The notes under the pieces: generated by a model
The model's database searches: none
What the model saw: only the letters and a program-made list of their open reading frames with translations
What the model was told of the DNA's origin: nothing
Position numbers and translations under genes: made by a program
Assembly: GCF_000376225.1 (NCBI RefSeq)
Contig: NZ_AQXL01000134.1
Location: 123,916 to 187,915 of the forward strand
Reading direction: 5' to 3'
Source: Effusibacillus pohliae DSM 22757
Lineage (GTDB): Bacteria > Bacillota > Bacilli > Tumebacillales > Effusibacillaceae
DNA length: 64,000 nt
Shown: positions 8,399 to 16,823 of the stretch, in pieces
Numbering within the stretch: the stretch's first letter is position 1
Layout: each line of letters begins with the position of its first letter

Positions 8399-9469
8399 TC
8401 AGGAATTCGCAAACGAGGATCGGAAATATCGCCGTTGCAGCCACAATGCGACATGAACCAGGCCGATCATGACCGGCACTTCCACCAGCGGACCGATGAC
8501 AGCCGCAAAAGCGGCTCCCGAATGGATGCCAAACACCCCGACCGCAACGGCGATCGCCAATTCAAAATTGTTGCTCGCCGCTGTAAATGCGAGAGTTGTT
8601 GTCACGGGATAATTCGCGCCCGCCTTTTTCCCCATGAAAAATGACACCCAAAACATCACCACAAAGTAGATGAGAAGCGGTATCGCGATGCGCAGCGCAT
8701 CCAACGGCAAACGAACGATCATGTCCCCTTTCAGCGAAAACATCACCACGATGGTAAAAAGCAGGGAGATCAACGTCAGCGGGCTGATCTTCGGAATAAA
8801 GACAGTCTCGTACCAAATGCGCCCCTTGCGCTTCACGAGCGAATAGCGGGTGATGAAACCTGCCAGAAACGGAATTCCCAAGTATAAAAAGACACTCTTT
8901 GCCACTTCGGAGAGGGCGATGTCGACAATCATTCCCTGCAAGCCCAGCCATTCCGGCAAGATCGTCACAAAGACCGAAGTGTACACCGAATAGAACAAAA
9001 CCTGGAAAACCGAATTGAAAGCCACCAGGCCCGCCGCGTATTCGGCGTCTCCCTTCGACAGATCGTTCCAGACGATCACCATCGCGATGCAACGCGCTAG
9101 CCCGATCATGATCAACCCCGCCATGTATTCCGGTTCCCCTTGCAAGAACAAAACCGCCAACACAAACATGAAAACAGGGCCGATCACCCAGTTCTGAAGG
9201 AGGGAGAGACCGAGGATTTTGGGGTTTTTGAAGACTCGCCCCATTTCTTCATACCGGACTTTTGCCAGCGGCGGATACATCATCAGGATCAAGCCGATCG
9301 CGATGGGAATGGAGGTCGTCCCCACCTGAAATTGATTGAGCAGGGTGACGAGATGCGGGAACCAACCCCCCAATCCGATTCCGGTGACCATCGCGGCAAA
9401 AATCCATAGGGTCAGATAACGGTCCAAAAAAGATAATTTCTTCGCGACTCTTACATGCGTTTGTGTCAT
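8399..9469 (-). CDS. acr3: Arsenite efflux permease Acr3
   Basis: 356 residues with about ten transmembrane segments (BASS/ACR3 fold). C127 in [15 protein letters not shown] is the conserved cysteine required for As(OH)3 transport. A conserved glutamate lies in [13 protein letters not shown] near the C-terminus. It exports arsenite at the cytoplasmic membrane using the proton gradient. Starts at ATG 9469; AAGGAG is about 12 nt upstream, slightly long. Second gene of the ars operon, 37 bp after arsR. Confidence 0.96.
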   Translation of the reverse strand: MTQTHVRVAKKLSFLDRYLTLWIFAAMVTGIGLGGWFPHLVTLLNQFQVGTTSIPIAIGLILMMYPPLAKVRYEEMGRVFKNPKILGLSLLQNWVIGPVFMFVLAVLFLQGEPEYMAGLIMIGLARCIAMVIVWNDLSKGDAEYAAGLVAFNSVFQVLFYSVYTSVFVTILPEWLGLQGMIVDIALSEVAKSVFLYLGIPFLAGFITRYSLVKRKGRIWYETVFIPKISPLTLISLLFTIVVMFSLKGDMIVRLPLDALRIAIPLLIYFVVMFWVSFFMGKKAGANYPVTTTLAFTAASNNFELAIAVAVGVFGIHSGAAFAAVIGPLVEVPVMIGLVHVALWLQRRYFRSSFANS

Positions 9470-9506
9470 CCTTTGCCATCACTCCTTGTGCCATCTGTTT
9501 CGGTTT

Positions 9507-9833
9507 TCAGTCGCAAGTGACCAGAAGGCCCTGCTCTTCCAATTCCTTGAATTTCGCCGACATGTCGGGCAGATTGTGCAACACATCGCCCAGTTGGCGC
9601 AGCGCTTCCCGGTTCAATGAGTAGAACACCCACTGTCCTCTCCTTGTTTCCTTGACTAGCCCGGATGTTTTCAAGCGGCTTAGATGTTTGGAGACAGCCG
9701 GTTGTGAGATCCCGAACAGCGGAACGAGTTCGCACACGCAACATTCCCGGACGTTGAGCAATGCGATGATCTGTAACCGGGTGGGATCTCCGAGCGCTTT
9801 GAAAGCATCGGCCAATTGTTCAAATTCCATCAT
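9507..9833 (-). CDS. arsR: ArsR family repressor (SmtB/ArsR winged helix)
   Basis: 108 residues. N-terminal FKALGDPTRLQIIALL and helix-turn-helix GISQPAVSKHLSRLK are typical of ArsR. The metal site is the cysteine cluster E-C31-C32-V-C34-E, matching the ELCVCDL type of alpha3 arsenic sensors, with an extra Cys near the C-terminus (VTCD). It represses the operon until As(III) or Sb(III) binds. First gene of arsR-acr3-arsI-arsC; a palindromic operator lies just upstream (9850-9869), so it is autoregulated. Confidence 0.96.
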   Translation of the reverse strand: MMEFEQLADAFKALGDPTRLQIIALLNVRECCVCELVPLFGISQPAVSKHLSRLKTSGLVKETRRGQWVFYSLNREALRQLGDVLHNLPDMSAKFKELEEQGLLVTCD

Positions 9834-9849
9834 TGATCACTCCATGATA

Positions 9850-9896
9850 ATATAACTATATGATTATATAATAGTGCAAAATAATTTGGATGGCAA
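9850..9896 (-). promoter_or_regulatory. ars operon promoter and ArsR operator
   Basis: On the minus strand TTGCCA (9891-9896) and TATTAT (9868-9873) are 17 bp apart. The imperfect palindrome ATATAACTATATGATTATAT (9850-9869, 16 of 20 positions symmetric) overlaps the -10 and start region, where an ArsR dimer would block transcription. Confidence 0.75.
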
Positions 9897-10049
9897 CAGC
9901 GGAATCATACGAAAGCCGGTGAATGGCTCACACAGGTGGGTGATATTGTTGGCGAATCGTATCTTGGGCCACCATCCGCCATTAACTTTACCGTAAAAAT
10001 ATTATGTATTCTTTATGTCCCGCCATCTATCAATATGTCTCAAAAATAA
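9897..10049. other. Intergenic region between arsR promoter and HU terminator
   Basis: No gene or convincing site seen in this stretch between the divergently placed ars promoter and the end of the HU transcript. Confidence 0.5.
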
Positions 10050-10075
10050 AAACGCACTTCCACAAGAGAAGTGCG
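10042..10075 (-). terminator. Terminator of the HU gene
   Basis: CGCACTTC (10053-10060) pairs with GAAGTGCG (10068-10075). The minus-strand tail is TTTTTATTTTTG. Located 35 bp after the HU stop. Confidence 0.88.
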
Positions 10076-10110
10076 TGGTACTGAATATGTAAAGCTGCGG
10101 TGGAAAGAAC

Positions 10111-10383
10111 TTACTTCACCAGTTCTTTCAATCCGGCGCCCGGTTTGAAAGCTGGCACTTTTGCGGCAGGAATTGTGATTTCCTCGCCCGTTTGCGGATT
10201 GCGACCGGTGCGAGCGGACCGTTCGCGGGTTTCAAACGTGCCGAATCCGATCAACTGCACTTTTTCTCCTTTTTTCAACGCTTCGCTGATCGAATCAAGA
10301 ATCGCGTTGACCGCTTTTTCCGCGTCCGCTTTTTTCAGAGAAGCTTTTTCAGCAACTGCTGTAATGAGGTCGGTTTTGTTCAA
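10111..10383 (-). CDS. hup: HU family DNA-binding protein
   Basis: 90 residues from a TTG start at 10383 ([18 protein letters not shown]). GAAAGGGTG is 6 nt upstream, and this start reproduces the normal HU length. A longer frame back to 10416 adds a non-homologous leader. The HU signature [21 protein letters not shown] is complete, including the beta-arm that intercalates DNA. HU is the abundant nucleoid protein that bends and compacts DNA. Single-gene unit with its own terminator. Confidence 0.96.
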   Translation of the reverse strand: MNKTDLITAVAEKASLKKADAEKAVNAILDSISEALKKGEKVQLIGFGTFETRERSARTGRNPQTGEEITIPAAKVPAFKPGAGLKELVK

Positions 10384-10527
10384 CCCAAACACCCTTTCTA
10401 ATTTGAGGATACACATATATTCTGCAAATCCGACGAAAATCCTGCCAACACAGGCGAAATTTCCTTATCCGCAAAATTCTCGCATGTCCTGCCGCATCGT
10501 TCGGAAGAATCGCGCATCAATTACAAT

Positions 10528-10556
10528 TTGACCGACCGGTCGGATCATGGTAGGAT
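10528..10556 (+). promoter_or_regulatory. lcfA promoter with TetR-type operator
   Basis: TTGACC (10528-10533), 17-bp spacer, TAGGAT (10551-10556). The perfect palindrome CCGACCGGTCGG (10532-10543) overlaps the -35 box and spacer. It is the kind of site used by TetR-family repressors of fatty-acid degradation, so lcfA is probably repressed by a TetR protein encoded elsewhere. Confidence 0.7.
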
Positions 10557-10593
10557 GAAATTAGTTGAGTGAGATTGAAAGAAGGTGTCTGTA

Positions 10594-12297
10594 TTGTTCG
10601 ATACACCATGGGCGAATCAATACCCGAAAGAAGTTCCTCTGACGTTGGATTATCCGCAACAGCCGCTGTCCGCTTTCTTGCAGCAGGCCGCCAGGGCATA
10701 CCCAAAGCAAACAGCCGTTTCGTTTATGGGGAAAGCGCTTTCGTATGAACAACTGCTGGAGCATGCATACCGGTTTGCCAATGGATTGCTGTCACTCGGC
10801 GTCCAAAAAGGGGATCGCGTCGGTATCATCTTGCCGAACTGCCCGCAAAGCGTGATTGCCTATTACGGCGCCCTGTTCACGGGGGCTGTCGTTGTCCAAT
10901 TCAATCCGATGTATACGGAACGGGAAATTCACCACCAGGCATCCGATTCCGGCGCCCGGATTCTCGTTTGTCTTGACCTGGTGTTCCCAAAAGTGGCGAG
11001 TGCGATACAAGGCACATCGGTTGAGAAGGTAATCGTCACATCGATCAAGGATTATCTCCCGTTCCCAAAGAATTATCTGTATCCTCTGAAAGCTCGCAAA
11101 GACAGACAGGCTGTCGAGATCCGCTACGATGAACGGACGCTGTCGTTTCCGCGCTTGCTGAAAAGTGCTGCTGCAAAACCGGTGCAGGCGGAAATCGATC
11201 CGAAAAAAGATCTCGCCCTGTTGCAATACACGGGCGGTACGACCGGTGTATCAAAAGGGGTGATGCTTACCCACGAAAATCTCGTAGCCAACACGCAACA
11301 GGCGATGCGCTGGATCTGGAAATGCAAGCCGGGGCAAGAAACCGTGCTGTGTGTCCTGCCGTTTTTTCACGTGTACGGTATGACGATCGGCATGAATCTC
11401 GCGATTTCGCTGGCGGCCAAGATGATCTTGTTGCCGCGCTTTCAACCGGTGGATGTACTGGAGACGATCGAAAAAGAGAGGCCGACCCTGTTCCCGGGTG
11501 CTCCCACCATGTACATCGCGCTGCTGAACCATGCGGATATCGAAAAATACGACCTCTCCTCGATTGAAGCATGCATCAGCGGTTCCGCCCCACTGCCATT
11601 GGAAGTGCAGGAACGGTTCGAATCGTTGACCGGCGGCAAGCTGGTGGAAGGATACGGGCTGACCGAAGCGTCCCCCGTCACCCACTGCAATCCGATCTGG
11701 GGGAAACGCAAAAACGGTTCGATCGGGCTTCCCTGGCCGGACACCCAGGCGAAGATCGTGGATCCTGACACCCTGCAGGAAGTGGAACCGGGAAAACCGG
11801 GCGAACTGCTGGTCAAAGGGCCGCAGGTGATGCAGGGTTACTGGAATCGGCCGGCCGAAACGGCTGAGGTGCTGAAAGATGGATGGCTGCTGACGGGTGA
11901 CATCGCGATCACCGATGATGAAGGATATTTTTATATTGTGGACCGCAAGAAAAATTTGATCATTGCAGGCGGCTACAACATTTACCCGCGAGAAGTGGAA
12001 GAGGTTCTGTTTGAACACCCGGCCGTCCAGGAAGCGGCCGTGATCGGGGTTCCGGATCCATACCGTGGCGAAACGGTGAAGGCGTATATCGTGTTGAAAC
12101 ACGGACAAACCGTTACGGAAGCGGAACTGGATGCATTTTGCCGGCAACGGCTGGCCGCTTACAAGGTTCCCCGCCTCTACGAATTCCGCAAGGAACTGCC
12201 GAAAACGATGGTTGGAAAGGTGTTGAAACGCGCGTTGCAGGAAGAAGAACAAAAGCGCAGGGCGGCTTCGCACGAATCGCCAACAAGCGTTTCGTAG
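10594..12297 (+). CDS. lcfA: Long-chain fatty-acid-CoA ligase
   Basis: 567 residues from TTG 10594 (MFDTPWANQYP), 8 nt after AGAAGG; an in-frame GTG at 10585 overlaps that site. ANL-superfamily motifs are complete: phosphate loop YTGGTTGVSKGVMLTH near 210, A5 motif GYGLTEASPVTH, A7 TGD, A8 VDRKKNLIIAGGYNIYPREV, and the C-terminal catalytic lysine in KTMVGKVLKR. It activates fatty acids to acyl-CoA with ATP for beta-oxidation. The operator upstream suggests acyl-CoA-responsive control. In Bacillus lcfA usually heads an operon with fadR and fadB; here those partners survive only as fragments at 4820-5295. Confidence 0.95.
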   Translation: MFDTPWANQYPKEVPLTLDYPQQPLSAFLQQAARAYPKQTAVSFMGKALSYEQLLEHAYRFANGLLSLGVQKGDRVGIILPNCPQSVIAYYGALFTGAVVVQFNPMYTEREIHHQASDSGARILVCLDLVFPKVASAIQGTSVEKVIVTSIKDYLPFPKNYLYPLKARKDRQAVEIRYDERTLSFPRLLKSAAAKPVQAEIDPKKDLALLQYTGGTTGVSKGVMLTHENLVANTQQAMRWIWKCKPGQETVLCVLPFFHVYGMTIGMNLAISLAAKMILLPRFQPVDVLETIEKERPTLFPGAPTMYIALLNHADIEKYDLSSIEACISGSAPLPLEVQERFESLTGGKLVEGYGLTEASPVTHCNPIWGKRKNGSIGLPWPDTQAKIVDPDTLQEVEPGKPGELLVKGPQVMQGYWNRPAETAEVLKDGWLLTGDIAITDDEGYFYIVDRKKNLIIAGGYNIYPREVEEVLFEHPAVQEAAVIGVPDPYRGETVKAYIVLKHGQTVTEAELDAFCRQRLAAYKVPRLYEFRKELPKTMVGKVLKRALQEEEQKRRAASHESPTSVS

Positions 12298-12477
12298 CAC
12301 CCCAGCGGGCGGTCATTCAGACAGATGAGCCAACCGCCGGCATCCTGGGGCCCACCCGCCTCGCGCGGCCAGTGCCACCCTGCCGAATCTACGTTCCTTC
12401 TACTGCGAAACGAACTCTGTTGCAAAAGACCTGCGAAACATACGCTGGTTGAAGACTTGCTAAACAGACTGTGTTGC

Positions 12478-12510
12478 AAAGACCGGTAGAGCGCCGCTAC
12501 CGGTCTTTTT
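12478..12510 (+). terminator. Strong terminator between lcfA and the EcsC remnant
   Basis: AAAGACCGGTAG and CTACCGGTCTTT form a 12-bp perfect stem with a 7-nt loop, followed by TT. The stem also carries the TAG stop of the minus-strand EcsC fragment, so it can work in both directions. Confidence 0.85.
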
Positions 12511-12690
12511 CCTGCAGCAGACGCATCCGATACGCGTTTTTTGCTGTCCGGCCGAGTTCATCCAGCAGCGAATAGTTGGCCCAGCCGCTGACAGCGGCAC
12601 CGAAAATCGGGAGAAACGAAAGGATCTTTTTGAATTCGACGCTTTCCTTGTATTCAGCGTAAATCTGGCGCCACTCGACCGTCTCCTGCA
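12497..12690 (-). pseudogene. EcsC family protein fragment (C-terminal)
   Basis: The last about 55 residues (YAEYKESVEFKKILSFLP, then IFGAAVSGWANYSLLDELGR and TAKNAYRMRLL) match the C-terminal region of EcsC proteins, including the LP..GA..S...N pattern. Typical EcsC proteins are 230-270 residues. The open frame extends upstream only to 12751 with unrelated sequence and no ribosome site. This is a truncated remnant; what removed the rest is not visible. Confidence 0.6.
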
Positions 12691-12766
12691 AGCTGCTGCA
12701 GGTGGCAGTCAACCCAGCATGTCCGTTCCAATGGTGAATTTGTTGAAACACTCTTTTTCTAGTAGT

Positions 12767-13282
12767 TCATTTTTTATCCTTATAGATTTCGCGCATCACA
12801 TGCGCCAGTTCCGGAAGGATGATACGGGTCATCGCCAGCTTCACTGCGCCGGTCGAACCGGGCATCGAAAAAACGGCTTTCCCTTTGCAGATACCGGCGA
12901 TCGCCCGGCTGAGAATGGCGGCCGGCCCGATATCTTCCGCAAAGCTCAAATAGCGAAAAATCTCGCCAAATCCGGGCATCGTCTTGTCCAACAGCGATTC
13001 GACCGCCTCGTATGTAGTGTCCCGGTCGGTAATGCCGGTGCCCCCGTTCAGCAGAATCGCTTCCACATCCGGCGAAGCGGCCGCTTGTTGAACCACAGAC
13101 TGAATTACCTGATACTCGTCTTTCACGATTCGGTAATCGGTCACCTCGTATCCGTGTTCCCGCAGCAACTGTATCATCAGCTGCCCGCTTTTGTCCGTTT
13201 CTTCCGTGCGTGTATCGCTGACGGTAATCACCATGCACTTGACCGTTTTCGGCGCTTCCCTGCGATGTTCTTCAACTGACAT
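12767..13282 (-). CDS. moaB: Molybdenum cofactor biosynthesis protein MoaB
   Basis: 171 residues, ATG 13282 with GAGGTGA upstream. Motifs of the MoaB/MogA fold: VITVSDTRTEETDKSG near 18-33, GGTGITDRD at 80-88, and SRAIAGICKGKAVFSMPGS with downstream Gly-Ser loop near 125-145. MoaB-type proteins adenylylate molybdopterin before Mo insertion, although B. subtilis-type MoaB may be redundant with MogA. No other moa/mob gene is adjacent, so it is a standalone unit here. Confidence 0.95.
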   Translation of the reverse strand: MSVEEHRREAPKTVKCMVITVSDTRTEETDKSGQLMIQLLREHGYEVTDYRIVKDEYQVIQSVVQQAAASPDVEAILLNGGTGITDRDTTYEAVESLLDKTMPGFGEIFRYLSFAEDIGPAAILSRAIAGICKGKAVFSMPGSTGAVKLAMTRIILPELAHVMREIYKDKK

Positions 13283-13470
13283 ATGAAATCACCTCTATCT
13301 TGCACTCTAACGGAAAAGCGGCGATGTTTCAATCTGCAGTCACTCGTTGTTTTCCCCCAACATACCGTGCCGGCCGGGGTATTCGAAACGAACGATGGCC
13401 GTTCTGTTTGATGTATGGTACATTCATGATACAGCGATTGCCAGATTGGCAGCAAAATGGGGGAATCAAC

Positions 13471-13655
13471 ATGTCGCTGATTTACCGGTGATCCTGTTTA
13501 CGCTAGGGATCGGGTTCACCCTGTATCCGATATTGCCCGGAGCGATATTTGTTTTGGCGGGAGTCGCCACGTTGATCGGATTTTTGCTCGGAACCTTCCT
13601 GAAACTGATGCTGGTTCTGCTGCAAATCGCGCTGTTCGCATGGCGGGTGTGGTAG
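13471..13655 (+). CDS. Small two-helix membrane protein with apparent frameshift after codon 5
   Basis: A good ribosome site (GGGGGA, 6 nt spacing) precedes ATG 13471, which reads MSLIYR then TGA at 13489-13491. The adjoining frame from GTG 13488 (overlapping that TGA) encodes ILFTLGIGFTLYPILPGAIF to IALFAWRVW, a hydrophobic protein with two membrane segments ending at 13655. One missing C in the ACCGG stretch would join the two as a 61-residue protein starting MSLIYPVILF. Either this is a frameshifted gene or sequence error, or the hydrophobic part starts at GTG by translational coupling (GTGA). Family unknown. A terminator follows immediately. Confidence 0.5.
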
Positions 13656-13660
13656 CGAAA

Positions 13661-13684
13661 GAGGCGTTAAACGCGCCTCTTTTT
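13661..13684 (+). terminator. Terminator after the small membrane protein
   Basis: GAGGCG (13661-13666) and CGCCTC (13674-13679) then TTTTT. It begins 6 nt after the stop and may also end yneA transcripts from the other side. Confidence 0.8.
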
Positions 13685-13716
13685 CGCTTCTGTACCAGTT
13701 TTATTTTGTGCGTTTA

Positions 13717-14010
13717 TCAGAAAGCAGGAATCTTCAACACAGTGCCAATCTGCAAGTTGGCCCCCTTTAATCCGTTCGTTTTCTGAATCTGGTAAATCGC
13801 CTCCTGGATGTTTTTGCCCGGACAATTCTCCTTCGCGATCGACCACAGCGTATCGCCAGGCTGAACGACCACGACCGTTTCCTCGTTGCTTCCGAATGCC
13901 TGGCCGCACCATATCAGATTGAATCCCAGCGCCACAAATAGAATCGCCAAGCAGATGGCTGCTGCACCTTTGACGCTTTTCAAAAACAATCGGTTTTGCT
14001 TTGTGTTCAT
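13717..14010 (-). CDS. yneA: YneA-like SOS cell-division inhibitor (LysM protein)
   Basis: 97 residues from ATG 14010, with GAGAGGGG upstream. A longer frame to 14049 lacks a site. One N-terminal membrane segment (about 13-33) and an extracytoplasmic LysM domain (about 46-95, VVVQPGDTLWSIAKENCPGKN to IGTVLKIPAF). YneA delays septation during DNA damage in Bacillus. Divergent from lexA, exactly as in B. subtilis, with three LexA boxes between them, so it should be strongly SOS-induced. Confidence 0.88.
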   Translation of the reverse strand: MNTKQNRLFLKSVKGAAAICLAILFVALGFNLIWCGQAFGSNEETVVVVQPGDTLWSIAKENCPGKNIQEAIYQIQKTNGLKGANLQIGTVLKIPAF

Positions 14011-14028
14011 AAATCTGATCCCCTCTCC

Positions 14029-14106
14029 CGAACATTTGTTCCTTATCATCTTTTATCCTACACCGAACGTCTGTTCTTGTCAAGCGGATGACCGAACTTA
14101 TGTTTG
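14029..14106. promoter_or_regulatory. Three LexA boxes between yneA and lexA
   Basis: CGAACATTTGTTCc (14029-14042), CGAACGTCTGTTCt (14064-14077) and CGAACTTATGTTtG (14093-14106). Each has at most one mismatch to CGAAC-N4-GTTCG. The third overlaps the lexA -35 box, giving autoregulation; the first two cover the yneA promoter side. Confidence 0.9.
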
Positions 14107-14132
14107 TATTTTTTTCCACCGCATGCTATAAT
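14104..14132 (+). promoter_or_regulatory. lexA promoter
   Basis: TTGTAT (14104-14109), 17-bp spacer, TATAAT (14127-14132). The ATG follows 63 bp downstream. Confidence 0.8.
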
Positions 14133-14195
14133 CCATATATAAGAACTCTATGATTCGTTTCTATTTCTAGTACAGTTAGGAGAGAGAATCGATTT

Positions 14196-14813
14196 ATGAA
14201 GTTGTCGAAACGTCAACAACAAATCCTTGAGTTCATTAAAGAAGAGGTGCGGAAAAAGGGCTATCCCCCGTCCGTACGGGAGATCGGCGACGCTGTGGGT
14301 CTCGCTTCCAGTTCGACAGTTCACGGCCATCTCGCCCGCCTTGAGCAAAAAGGGCTGATCCGACGGGATCCGGTGAAACCCCGCGCGATCGAGATTTTGG
14401 ATGGAGACGTCGCCGCGGACACGCCGGAGATTTCAACTGTCATGGCGCCGATCGTCGGAAAGGTGACAGCCGGCAGTCCGATCACCGCGATTGAAAACGT
14501 GGAGGACTATTTCCCGCTGCCGGCCCACCTCGTTGGGGATGCGGACGTTTTTTTGCTGACGGTGCAAGGAGATTCGATGATTGAAGCGGGGATTCATGAC
14601 GGAGACCTGGTCATCGTCCGCAAGCAGCAGACAGCGAATAACGGGGACATCGTCGTGGCGATGACAGAAGATGATGAAGCGACGGTCAAACGGTTTTACA
14701 GAGAGGCGGATCATATCCGGCTGCAACCGGAAAATTCCGCGATGGAACCGCTCCGTTACAAAAATGTGACAATTCTGGGGAAAGTGATCGGTGTGTTCCG
14801 TCACATAACGTGA
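14196..14813 (+). CDS. lexA: SOS repressor LexA
   Basis: 205 residues. N-terminal winged helix ([21 protein letters not shown], about 26-46), self-cleavage site A92-G93, catalytic S127 (GDSM) and K165 (ATVKRF). RecA-ssDNA filaments stimulate cleavage, derepressing repair genes such as recA in this window. Preceded by three operator boxes shared with divergent yneA. AGGAGAGA sits upstream of the ATG. Confidence 0.98.
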   Translation: MKLSKRQQQILEFIKEEVRKKGYPPSVREIGDAVGLASSSTVHGHLARLEQKGLIRRDPVKPRAIEILDGDVAADTPEISTVMAPIVGKVTAGSPITAIENVEDYFPLPAHLVGDADVFLLTVQGDSMIEAGIHDGDLVIVRKQQTANNGDIVVAMTEDDEATVKRFYREADHIRLQPENSAMEPLRYKNVTILGKVIGVFRHIT

Positions 14814-14820
14814 TCTACAA

Positions 14821-14870
14821 AGAATGAAGGCCATCGGTCCGCCGGTGCGGCGTCCGATGGCCTTCATTCT
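14821..14870 (+). terminator. Bidirectional hairpin between convergent lexA and glnA
   Basis: AGAATGAAGGCCATCGG (14821-14837) pairs with CCGATGGCCTTCATTCT (14854-14870), a perfect 17-bp stem. T-runs are short on both sides but the position between converging genes supports termination. Confidence 0.7.
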
Positions 14871-14876
14871 TCCAAA

Positions 14877-16214
14877 TTAGTAGGTGGCCAGATATTGATC
14901 GCGTTCCCACTGATGGACTGCGGTGCGGAACATATCCCATTCGATCAGTTTTGCCTCGACGAAGTGGGTCAGCGCATGCTCGCCCAGCGCGGAGCTGATC
15001 ACTTCATCAGCCAGCAGTTCGTCGAGCGCTTCCTTCAACGACGCGGGCAGCGAGCGGATGCCCGCCTTCTCCCTTTCCGCTTCGTTCATCACGTAGATGT
15101 TGCGGTTGACCGGTTCCGGCAACGGCAGTTCGTTCTTGATGCCATCCAGACCCGCTTTCAGCATCACAGCAAGCGCCAGATACGGGTTGCAGGACGGGTC
15201 TGGATTCCGCAGTTCGATCCGGGTGGACAATCCGCGGGAAGCCGGAATCCGAACGAGCGGCGAACGGTTCTTCGCAGACCAAGCTACATAGCACGGAGCT
15301 TCATAGCCAGGCACCAACCGCTTGTAAGAGTTGACGGTCGGGTTGGTAACCGCCGCAAACGCGCGAGCGTGCGCCAGAATGCCCGCCAGATAATGCTTTG
15401 CAGTTTTCGACAGGCCGAGTTCGTCGCTCTCATCGTAGAACGCGTTCTCCTTGCCTTTGAACAGGGATTGGTGGCAGTGCATGCCGGATCCGTTGATGCC
15501 AAAAATCGGCTTCGGCATGAAGGTCGCGTGCAGCCCGTATTTGCGGGCGATCGTCTTGACCACCAACTTGAAGGTCATGATGTTGTCGGCTGCCGTTACC
15601 GCATCCGCATATTTGAAGTCGATTTCATGCTGGCCGATCGCTACTTCGTGGTGGGAAGCTTCGATCTCAAAGCCCATCGACTCAAGCGTCAGGACGATTT
15701 CGCGGCGGCAGTTTTCGCCGAGATCGAGCGGCGCGAGGTCGAAGTATCCGCCCTTGTCGTTCACTTCCATCGTCGGGTTGCCGTGCTCGTCAAGTTTGAA
15801 CAGGAAGAATTCCGGCTCCGGACCGACGTTCATCGCGGTGAAGCCCATGTCGTTGGCTTCCTTCAACACTTTTTTCAGAATTCCGCGTGGATCCCCTTCA
15901 AACGGCGTGCCGTCCGGCATGTAGATGTCGCAGATCAGGCGGGCGACTTTGCCGTGTTCCGTTTCCCACGGGAAAATCAGCCAGGTGTCAAGATCCGGGT
16001 ACAGATACATGTCGGATTCTTCAATCCGCACAAATCCTTCGATCGACTATCCGTCAAACATCAGTTTGTTGTCGAGCGCTTTTTCCAACTGCGAAACGGG
16101 CACTTCCACGTTCTTAATGATACCGAGCAGGTCGGTAAACTGCAGTCGAATGTAACGAACGTTTTCTTCCTTGGCCATGCGCAAAATGTCTTCTTTGGTG
16201 TAATGGCGATTCAT
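14877..16214 (-). pseudogene. glnA: Glutamine synthetase type I-alpha (glnR-linked copy) with in-frame amber codon 56
   Basis: ATG 16214 with GGGGAGGA upstream opens a 445-codon frame. Codon 56 (16047-16049) is TAG where the family has the first Ser of MFDGSSIEGF. The frame is otherwise intact: [24 protein letters not shown] and [15 protein letters not shown] are all present, and the feedback arginine (B. subtilis R62, here R63 in [10 protein letters not shown]) is kept. It follows glnR (65 bp) as in the Bacillus glnRA operon. Without readthrough only a 55-residue peptide is made. Restart at the ATG-like codons after 16031 would lose the N-terminal domain that completes the inter-subunit active site. 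Sequencing error, recent nonsense mutation or suppression cannot be separated from the sequence alone. Confidence 0.85.
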
Positions 16215-16278
16215 CAATCTTCCTCCCCAAATATGTATTGGCGGCATGGAATGCCGCCGAAAAAAACCGGACTAGGCA

Positions 16279-16695
16279 TCAATGGAAAAAGCGGGACAGT
16301 TCGCCTTGGATCAAGGATCCGCTCATTCCGGGACGACCGTACAAGATCAGTTCTTTTTTCAACAGGTCGTGCAGTTCCTTTTCGGAGAGGTCTTTGACCT
16401 TTTGCGCCTGTTCCTGCGCTTCTGTTGTCTTTGGCAATTCGGTCGGAACGGTACGGTCACCCAGCACTTTTTTGATTCCAGCCATGTTCAGCCCTTGATC
16501 GAGAAGTTTCTTGATCTCGAGCAAACGTTCCACATCGTTGAACGAAAACAAACGCTGGTTGCCTTCCGTCCTTGCAGGCTGAATTAATTTATGCTGTTCA
16601 TAATAACGAATCTGGCGGGGAGTCAGATCCGTCAACTTCTGAACGATACCGATCGGAAAAAGGGCCATGTTACGGCGAATCTCGTCATTCATCAC
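16279..16695 (-). CDS. glnR: Nitrogen regulator GlnR (MerR family)
   Basis: 138 residues. N-terminal MerR-type winged helix (LFPIGIVQKLTDLTPRQIRY, then YEQHKLIQPARTEGNQRLFS) and a C-terminal tail (GSLIQGELSRFFH) like the autoinhibitory segment of GlnR. In Bacillus, feedback-inhibited glutamine synthetase activates GlnR by relieving this tail. GlnR then represses glnRA. A consensus GlnR/TnrA box lies upstream (16761-16777). It sits between the two glnA genes, and the pathway it senses runs through them. Confidence 0.96.
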   Translation of the reverse strand: MMNDEIRRNMALFPIGIVQKLTDLTPRQIRYYEQHKLIQPARTEGNQRLFSFNDVERLLEIKKLLDQGLNMAGIKKVLGDRTVPTELPKTTEAQEQAQKVKDLSEKELHDLLKKELILYGRPGMSGSLIQGELSRFFH

Positions 16696-16726
16696 ACACC
16701 CTCCCTTTGCATCGAATCTTATAACT

Positions 16727-16777
16727 ATTATATTCCAGCCCGATAAGCGTTGTCAAATCATGTGATTGTACATTACA
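16727..16777 (-). promoter_or_regulatory. glnR-glnA promoter with GlnR/TnrA box
   Basis: Minus strand: TTGACA (16751-16756), 18-bp spacer, TATAAT (16727-16732). The box TGTAATGTACAATCACA (16761-16777) fits TGTNA-N7-TNACA exactly and lies 4 bp upstream of the -35. Confidence 0.85.
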
Positions 16778-16784
16778 GAAATAA

Positions 16785-16819
16785 ATAAAATCCCTGACAA
16801 TCAACGTCAGGGATTTTAT
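16785..16819 (-). terminator. Terminator of the second glnA
   Basis: ATAAAATCCCTGAC and GTCAGGGATTTTAT form a perfect 14-bp stem with a 7-nt loop, directly after the stop at 16824. Confidence 0.9.
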
Positions 16820-16823
16820 ACTC

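Noticed and set aside
16047..16049. Pyrrolysine reading of the glnA amber codon
   Set aside because: The position is a conserved serine, not an active-site lysine, and no Pyl genes are in view; mutation or error is simpler.
14895..16397. 500-codon open frame on the plus strand opposite glnA/glnR
   Set aside because: Shadow of the glutamine synthetase codons; His/Phe/Arg-rich without a recognisable domain, and the minus strand has full GS motifs.
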